A stretch of 64,000 bases of DNA from Isoetes taiwanensis (Eukaryota > Streptophyta > Lycopodiopsida > Isoetales > Isoetaceae), in the NCBI GenBank assembly GCA_021234155.1, contig JAJEKV010000140.1, positions 246,001-310,000 on the forward strand, given 5' to 3'. Below, one piece after another: positions 48,419-64,000 of the stretch (positions are counted from its first letter, which is position 1; each line of letters starts with the position of its first letter). Made by a program: the position numbers and the translations under genes. Below the pieces are notes generated by a model. That model did not search any database. It saw only the letters and a list, made by a program, of their open reading frames with translations, and had not been told where the DNA came from.

Positions 48419-48649
48419 CTTCGCCTCTTTGCTCAGAGCTCCTCCCGACCGTGGGCTTCAGTGTTTCGATCCCAGGTGTGACCGACAGGTTGTCCGGCCC
48501 CTCCCTGTAACTAGTACAGTCCGCTAGGTAAAGCGCCAAAACAAGCGCCTGAAAGAAGTCCGCTATAGTTTTAAAAGGCTTCACGAACTTCCTATCGTGA
48601 TAGCACATAAGCTGCGGAAATGTTGTCCTCTTGTCTTATGAGCGAGTGC

Positions 48650-50045
48650 CGAATCCTGATCGCACTATTTAATAGGGCATTGAGGGACGGATTTCTCTAA
48701 CAGTGGACGACTAGCAGAGCAGTCCCCATCTACAAGGCAGGAGACCCACATAGCCCAACCAACTACAGGACAATCATGGTCATTTCACTCTTTGCAAAGC
48801 TAATGGCCAGCATCCTCGAACAGTAATTCACGATGTGGGCAGAGGAGGCAGAAGTGAGAGCGCTCAGACATGCAGGATTCAGGCCCCGACACTCCACCAT
48901 TGACCACAAATTCACGCTCCGGACCTTGGTTGAGGAGCAGGAATTGCCGACAGGATCTCTACTGCTGCTTTGTCGACTTTGCAAAGGCCTTTGACATTGT
49001 GCCTAGAGAAATGCTGTGGGAAAGATTAAGACAGTTGGGAGCCCCTAAAGACTTGCAAAATGGGGTATACATGCTCTATGAGACATGTTCCGGCCGACTA
49101 ACACCGGCATGGCAACCTGCGAATAGTAGTATTGGTGTCCGCCAGGGATGCCCGTTCTCCCCAACATTATTTGGCCTCTACATTGACCAATTGGAGGGGT
49201 GGCTTGCCTGCCATGGGGTGAAGGAGCTCGGTTTGTGCACCAAATCATTAGGCAGCTCATATACGCAGATGATGTGAACCTTCTAGCCCACACCCCAGAT
49301 GCCATGCAGCAGCACCTATGCCCTGGATAGCTTCTGTCGGGCCACTGGAATGAGGGTCAATTTGGCCAAGACTAAGGTCTTTCTTATCTCATCTTTGTGC
49401 TAGCCAAGGCTTCACTACACTTATCAGGGGCAAAAAGTAGAGGTGGCGCACACTTACAAGTACCCGGGCATTGAGTTCCCCACTACCACATACTAGGACA
49501 CTTCCATTCGATTGCGAGTGACTGCGGGTTGGAAGGCACTTTATGCATTGCAGAACGGCTACAAAGCAGAGCTGTATGACTGGCCCCATCTGTCCCACTT
49601 GTTCAGGGTTCCGGACCTGTTCATCTATATGGGATCGAAGTATGGTCCAGTCATATCCCTGGCTACGTGGAATGAATTGGAGCAAATACAGAAAGCCTTT
49701 TTGGCCTGGGCGCTCGGGGTGAAATCCATTGTTCCATATCAGATCCTTCTGTAGGAGACCCGTTTCTTGCCTCTTCAGCGGGCCGCACTTGACCGCCACA
49801 TTATTTACTTTCAAAAGGTGTTGGGTATGGGCAATGAATGTCTCCCTAACCTGGCTTATATTGTGGCCATGGGCCTGCAGCACCTCAAGGCGTGCTGGAA
49901 GGAGAGGAGAGCACAGTGGTTCTCCAGGTGGAACGTACAAGAGCATAAGTGCATCCAAGTTGAAACTGAAGAGGACCACCATCAGCTGCAGCAATACCTA
50001 GATGCTTGCCTCCTCAACAAGCTTTGGAATACTGGTGCCCTTGAA
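48650..50045 (+). pseudogene. LINE 1, 3' part: RT and C-terminus
   Basis: It resumes at ILIALFNRALRDGF, then AVPIYKAGDPHSPTNYRTIM, AGFRPRHSTID, GVRQGCPFSPTLFGLYIDQL, YADDVNLLAH near 49265 (different frame), VEVAHTYKYPGIEF, and ends QQYLDACLLNKLWNTGAL at 50045. The last part matches 11941 and 63190. The 3' UTR and TTCTA tail are missing, so the copy is 3'-truncated or recombined here. It has several stops. Confidence 0.85.
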
Positions 50046-50192
50046 GTAATCCCTGGAACACTTATGACAGAGGAAGATCTAGCTAAAGGGAAGTGGAATC
50101 ATTCTTTTATCCTTATTTGGAATGCAAAATTAGGAATTGTTGTTGGCACTGTCCTTTTACCATGTATGGAAAGTGTGAGAGTGTTGCTACTA

Positions 50193-50760
50193 GCTGCAAG
50201 CTGTAGTTGTTATCCATGACAAGGTTGTAAAAAATAGGATTGAGTCAGATCAGGTTCTCGCGAATGCACTCCTAGACATATATAAGAAGTATGGAAATCT
50301 AGAAGGGGTTGAAAGAATTTCTGATAAGATGAACCAACGTGATGTCATTTCTTGGACTAATTTAATTGCAGCTTATACTGATCATGGGCAAGGTTCAAAA
50401 TCCATCCAGTTGTTAATGTGCTTTGAAGGTATCAGGCCAAATGAAGTTACATATGTTAACATTCTCTTTTCATGCGCTGCCATGTCCTTTCTTCAACAGT
50501 GGATCCTAATCCATGCAGATATCAAAGTTAAAGGGTTATGCGATGATATGAATGTGGCAAATACCCTGATCAATATGTATAACAAATGTGGAAGAGTTGA
50601 ACAAACAAGGCATATATTTAACAACATCAGTAGTAGCAATTTGCTAGCATGGAACACTATGATTGGTGCATATTCTAACCATCTTTTGCTTTTGAAAGTT
50701 TTATATTGTTCCACAAAATGAACCTGCAAGTTCTCAAGCCAAATAGAGTTACTTTCATAA
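50193..50760 (+). pseudogene. PLS-class pentatricopeptide-repeat pseudogene
   Basis: The frame reads ANALLDIYKKYGNLEG, MNQRDVISWTNLIAAYTDHG, IRPNEVTYVNILFSCAAM, VANTLINMYNKCGRVEQTRH, SSSNLLAWNTMIGAYSNH, then, after a frameshift near 50700, LQVLKPNRVTFINILF. These are alternating P, L and S motifs of about three repeats. Most of the array and any E/DYW tail are missing. Complete family members bind single-stranded RNA in organelles. It follows directly after the LINE 1 break at 50045, so a rearrangement joined them. Confidence 0.85.
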
Positions 50761-50779
50761 ATATTCTATTTGTTTGATG

Positions 50780-52160
50780 CCTACATTTATCCTTGTGGAA
50801 AAAGATCCTTCCTTGCTTCAAGCAAGTAAGAAATGAAATTGTTCACGATGTTTGTCATGTGCTTTCCTCCTCTTCTTAAAATCTCATCCGTTTGTATGGA
50901 TATATGGACTTATACTAGGATTTTGTAAGACTTTTTGACAATTTGTTAAAACCTGTCCGATGTATGCCAATCTGTGCAGGCATGTTCTCCAAATAACCCT
51001 CTGTTTTGACAAACGAGAAGCTAAGGATATTGCAAAGACCCAAATTGTCGGCCAGATGTCACTTTTTTTTTCCTCAAAATTTATTAAGGATGGTGAAGGA
51101 AAATAACTTATGCAATCGCCAAAGTGACATTTTCCATAGATCCGTCGAAGTTTTTTCTATAAAACATCAGAAGATCCTCCTATGCATGAAAAAACAAGAG
51201 AAAGCACTTTGGACAAAACAAAATCGCTCCTCGCCATTCAATCTGCCTGAAGATCACTTGAAATGACTGCTTAATGGTACTTGTCAAACAGTATTCTTAG
51301 TTGTTTTATGGTGAATTCAAAGTCGGGGGCTAATGCTGTTCAAAGCTTGATACTGTCTTTACTACAGTAGCATTATATTTGAGTGCCAGGCCAGTTAAAC
51401 TGAATGACGGTATTTGTGCCCAAAGAACAAGGGAACACAAGTTTGGCTCAACAAAACATGCCCAGCTCCTTACAGCTTGTCCCATATCAATTTCAAAAGT
51501 TAATACAAAAAATTATAGACCAGTAAACAATAGAAGCACTACCCGGTCAAAGGGTGTTACTTACTGCTGATATTCTATGCATAGAAACCAGCAGTTAATG
51601 GATACAGAATTGAGGTACATTGGCAGTAACAATGATGTATATAATGTACAGGAACTTTCCTTTTGTACAACGCTGACTTTAGATTCATGATCTGAATCCT
51701 GCCAGCCTTTTGACACCTTTCATTGTGATGAAAGAGTCTTCCAACAAAACTTTCGACATTCAGCAAGTTAATAGCTGTGAATATATATTTAATGTCAAAC
51801 ATCTTACAAAAGGAATGTAAGTGGGACTGCGTTCACATTAAGACATGGCTGATGAAGGTCAGCTAACCCCTTTGAATAGTTTGTACTTTGCGCAGCAAGA
51901 TCCTCCTCAAGACTGCTGATGTATATCTTATTGAAGGCAATCAGAACATAAGCTCATTTTGCTCATGCATGAATATGTATGGAGCATTCTTGCCATCTTT
52001 CCATTAGAAACAACTTGCAAATGGCCGAGAATGCTCCCCTCAACTGATTCTTTGCACACGGATTTCTGTATAGCTACCACGTCTGACCACAGAATCAAAG
52101 ATGCGAGGATTACCAAGAATTTACCTCAGAAAAATTGGAAGTAGAAACTTGACTACTGAG
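50780..52160. other. intergenic and 3' flank of PP4R3
   Basis: No gene is recognised. Just past the PP4R3 stop (below 52161) the minus strand should hold its 3' UTR; no polyadenylation signal was pinned down. Confidence 0.4.
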
Positions 52161-60941
<8,781 letters not shown>

Positions 60942-61500
60942 CGTAGTAGCGCGACCAGACATGTATGATTACCCACTTTTCTTACTTCGCCAAAAAATGT
61001 AAGAAGGGGAGCTGGAGTACAAGCAAGTCTGTATCAGTCGTCTAAACCCGAACCCTTGAAGGTCAGCATCCTCCACCCTTCCTTGCTGCCCTAATTCTCC
61101 AGCTCCACCACCAAATCATGCAAGCTCCAACAAAACCCACTTCCTAAATCCAAGCTCAACCTCCCATTACGACTTCCTTCCAACCTAAACCCTCGAATTC
61201 GACGGCAATGTAGAGCAGCGAATGGGATGCCTTTGACGTGATTGTATAATTCTCTACGGCATGAAGCTGGGCAATGCACCGAAGCTGAAGGGATTGCGGG
61301 GAAGGAAGGGCAAGAAATCCAGGTGCAAATGTCAGGGCGAGAAAGTGGGAGAGTAGTGCGCCGGTTGGCGACCTTCTTGGAATAGCAGCGGCAAATCTTC
61401 GGGCTTCAGGGCCAGGGACCTGGGCGCCGGAACGGGACTTCGGCCCTCCAAAGGAGCGACGTCTGTGCTCTCTTCGTCTGGAAAGAAGAAAAGGAGTGTG
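60942..61500 (-). promoter_or_regulatory. 5' UTR and promoter region of PP4R3
   Basis: The DNA upstream of the ATG changes to GC-rich between about 61270 and 61480 and then to A-rich tracts near 61577-61626. This fits a TATA-less promoter with a 5' leader, but no start site can be fixed. Long minus-strand frames at 61156-61689 cross this region without family features. Confidence 0.4.
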
Positions 61501-63040
61501 AAATGACCGGATTGCGCCCTGTGTTGTGGGAGCCCCAAACCAAGGGAAGCCCAAAAAAACAATACAAGTGCCCAAGGGAAAAAAAAAACACCATTGCTTT
61601 GCTTGAGCGCACACAAAAAAAAAAAAATGGCCCTCTTTTGTGACATAGCCTAAGCCTAATAACCATGGTAATATTGGGTTAGGTTCCATGTGCCTTTGAC
61701 CCAGTCATGTTGGGTCCTGCATGGTCAACTCCCTGTCGACGTGCCATGTCGTGGACCCGTGCTGTCTCTCGCCGGACTCTATGTACCTTGCATAAGCAGA
61801 TGGCACAAGATCAAGGAACATTGGTAACCTGCCTTCTACTGGCAGTAAGTACTAGAGAACTTTCAAAAGCCCCTGGAGAAACTGTGTATTTGTAAGTCGC
61901 GAACCACTCCTAAGCGCACTTAACAACTCCTAAAGAAGCCCTCAACCATGTGATTTTCGCCTTCATTTACCTTCATGATCATAGTTTATGCTCTTGTTCA
62001 GGGCTCATGATCCTACTTAGGCTCATGTTTAGGACCGACTCAAATGCATCTGTTCATTTGTCGTTGTCATCTGCTACATCGTCGATAGTATTGTCTTTCA
62101 TGTTTCACAAGATTTAGTCGTATTTAGCTTGGAACAGTTTATCGTTGTTGCATTGAGCATCTACATTGGCTATACAAAACAAAATCATGCTCCAATTTGA
62201 TAAAAGCTTTCTTGTTTGTTTCAGCATATACATGGTCCCAATGCATAAATAGAATTGTAGTTCATTTCCCAACATGACTGAAATCTTCTATCTTGTATAT
62301 TGTACAATCACAGAAACAAGTTTCAACACGCTTGCATTGTTAAAATAGAATAATCCAATGCCATGCGAAAGAGGGTACAAATGATGATAGCATTGTAATT
62401 GATGAAAGAAGATTGGCACAGTATATTATCAATCTAAACATAACATTGAGAATCTAATAAAAAGTTGGTTGGTGGACGTACTTACACCCCAATGTTGTAC
62501 CTTTACTTTTGTAATGGATCACTTTGATCCTTGTTGAAATTGATATCGGCATTAAAAACGTGTCCACTATAAGTTGTTTTCAATAGTAAGCCACTCATGG
62601 AAAATTATGTTCATCTAGTCCCCTTTCTTTTTACCTTATGCTTATTACATTCTTTGATAAATCTTTCGAACCCCCAACAACCACCGTCGTGTTTGAACCA
62701 ACCTTAAATAAAAAAAACTAGGTGTGTTTTTTCTTTCGATATGGCTTTTAACATGTCAAGACAGAAAAAAGTCGTACAAGTCCACAAAAACGTTGTGTAT
62801 TTTCTTGTTCATATATGATGGTGGTTCATAAATAAGACGCTCGTAAATCTTCGCCCTGGTTATATTATTATAAGAAATTTATCTGACGCAAACATTTCTC
62901 TTACTGGCTCACTCCTAGTAGGAGGTTTCATGTCATTTTGGAATGGTACAGAAAATGTGCTTGAAATGCGGGACTTGGAACCCCATTTCTACCTTGTGTT
63001 CTGATGCCCGTAGAATACAGTGTGTTGTTTTTAGGGTCTT
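61501..63040. other. intergenic, no gene recognised
   Basis: No coding or repeat signature stands out apart from two A-runs near 61577 and 61616. Confidence 0.4.
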
Positions 63041-63102
63041 TTTCATTTTCTCTTTCTCTTTCTCTTTCTCTTTCTCTTTCTCTTTCTCTTTCTCTTTCTC
63101 AT
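63041..63102. repeat. TTTCTC microsatellite, left part
   Basis: About ten TTTCTC units. The same repeat resumes at 63808 on the other side of the LINE. Confidence 0.9.
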
Positions 63103-63807
63103 TGCACTACATGGTTTACCCGTTGGGTTGTGCAACCAGAGCACTGCCTGATGCTTGCTAGTTCTGATCCTGGGCTTTTGCAACAATATCTCAATGGTCG
63201 TTTTTCTCAAAAGATATGGGACGCAGTTACTTTGGCCCAAGTGAAAACTGGTCATTATCATGCACACATAAATCCCACCTTGGCACCAGGGCCCCAAGCT
63301 TATTTGCTTGCTTCATTGTCCAGGAACAAGCTTATAGCTATTGCATCAATTCGCACGGGATCCCACAGGCTACGGATTGAGACAGGTAGATGGAAGCGGT
63401 CGCAATTGCCGCGAGAAGCGAGACTATGTGCCCTGTTGCCCCATTCTGTTATTGAAGATGAAAGCCATACTCTTCTGAGTTGCCCTGCTTTTGAGATAGT
63501 CCGGAATCATTTTTTGACCTTAGCGTTCCATTCCACGCTTCCACAACTTCTCAGAGCACCATCTGTGCATGACTTGGCATTATACATACTTGAGGTTCTA
63601 GATAAACATCTGCAATTATTGAGCCCTCAGTAGTCATTATCTCCGCTTGTCTAGTATCATCATTACTGCAAAGGTTTTTCCCTTGAAAACCTTTCGAGGC
63701 AGGGGTTTTTTAATCCTAGTAGTAATGATTGTACTAGCCCATTGTATGGGTCCCATGACCTATTGGTCTCCGTGGACGTTAAAAAATCTATTCTATTCTA
63801 TTCTATT
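63103..63807 (+). mobile_element. 5'-truncated LINE inserted in a TTTCTC array
   Basis: It contains the ORF2 C-terminus (LLQQYLNGRFSQKIWDAVTL, AQVKTGHYHAHINPTL, LIAIASIRTGSHRLRIETGR, IEDESHTLLSCPAFE), which stays open to 63633. Then comes the family 3' UTR (GGTTTTTCCCTTGAAAACC, GTCTCCGTGGACGTTAAAAA) and the TTCTA tail. The Cys pair seen in LINE 2 is reduced here (LCALLPHS). It is the best-preserved 3' end of the family in the window. Confidence 0.9.
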
Positions 63808-63870
63808 CTTTCTCTTTCTCTTTCTCTTTCTCTTTCTCTTTCTCTTTCTCTTTCTCTTTCTCTTTCTCTT
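63808..63870. repeat. TTTCTC microsatellite, right part
   Basis: About ten TTTCTC units follow the LINE tail directly. Confidence 0.9.
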
Positions 63871-64000
63871 CCCTAGGGGGCAATCCCTTGCTTGTGTGGG
63901 TTTTCGGCATATCCTTAATATATGCCAGTATATTCCTAGAATATGTGGAAAACTACTACAAACTTGCTACTGGCAGTAAATTGGCGGTCACCCTTTTGCT

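Larger units (their letters stand above)
44463..48649 (-). mobile_element. LINE 2, nearly full-length, inserted in LINE 1
   Basis: It runs on the minus strand: 5' UTR (48649-48419), ORF1 (48418-47715), ORF2 (about 47712-44613) with endonuclease, RT and a C-terminal Cys/His motif, a 150-bp 3' UTR and the AAT tail. LINE 1 protein similarity resumes at about 48650 (ILIALFNRALRDGF). A target duplication longer than about AAT is not evident. A few frameshifts suggest moderate age. Confidence 0.9.

Noticed and set aside
61156-61689. 177-codon minus-strand ORF upstream of PP4R3
   Set aside because: It spans the GC-rich 5' region and poly-A tracts, overlapping frames are equally open, and it shows no family signature.
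63043-63297. ORF with a Lys-Arg repeat tail
   Set aside because: The KRKRK tract is the complement of the TTTCTC microsatellite.

Overview
This is nuclear genomic DNA from a land plant. The split genes use GT-AG introns, there is a PLS-type PPR remnant and a UDP-glycosyltransferase PSPG box, and Ty1/copia, Ty3/gypsy, LINE and MITE debris fills the space between a few genes. The long gene-poor stretches and layered insertions suit a large genome such as that of a fern or another non-seed plant. That placement is inference, not something the sequence proves.

Three host genes look real. (1) Minus strand 7373-6083 is a three-exon M23 (LytM/lysostaphin-type) metallopeptidase with every zinc and catalytic residue in place. 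(2) Plus strand 29621-34121 is a WDR53-like WD40 gene of ten recognisable exons, with about 18 residues of one propeller blade not found. (3) Minus strand 60941-52161 is a 25-exon gene for PP4 regulatory subunit 3 (SMEK/PP4R3), about 946 residues, with all splice phases consistent. Broken host genes are a UDP-glycosyltransferase pseudogene (about 20790-19930, minus) and a PLS-class PPR pseudogene (about 50193-50760, plus). A few short ORFs remain unassigned.

The rest is mostly mobile DNA. 1.6-2.0 kb: copia RNase H remnant. 9.1-12.6 kb: LINE fragments, an LTR fragment, and a minus-strand copia element (LTR, primer binding site, gag) whose gag is split by a 512-bp hAT-like element with an 8-bp target duplication. 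14.99-18.51 kb: a 3.5-kb candidate DNA transposon with terminal inverted repeats and arrays of a GGAAACCTCCCC-type motif near both ends. 25.8-27.0 kb: gypsy reverse transcriptase interrupted by a 408-bp MITE. 27.0-29.3 kb: copia pol with polypurine tract and 3' LTR. 38.9-50.0 kb: a plus-strand LINE broken by two insertions, a 3.6-kb non-coding LTR retrotransposon (39301-42942, TSD ACTGC) and a nearly complete minus-strand LINE (44463-48649) whose 3' tail appears to be a 326-bp uninterrupted AAT array. 63.1-63.8 kb: a 5'-truncated LINE inserted into a TTTCTC microsatellite. Foldbacks lie at 3985-4102, 36316-36529, 36537-36642 and 38002-38193.

The genes do not form a pathway; they are unrelated loci among repeats. 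PP4R3 and the WDR53-like protein are expected to act in phosphatase and ubiquitin-ligase complexes. The M23 enzyme is the unexpected one, because this family normally cuts peptidoglycan.
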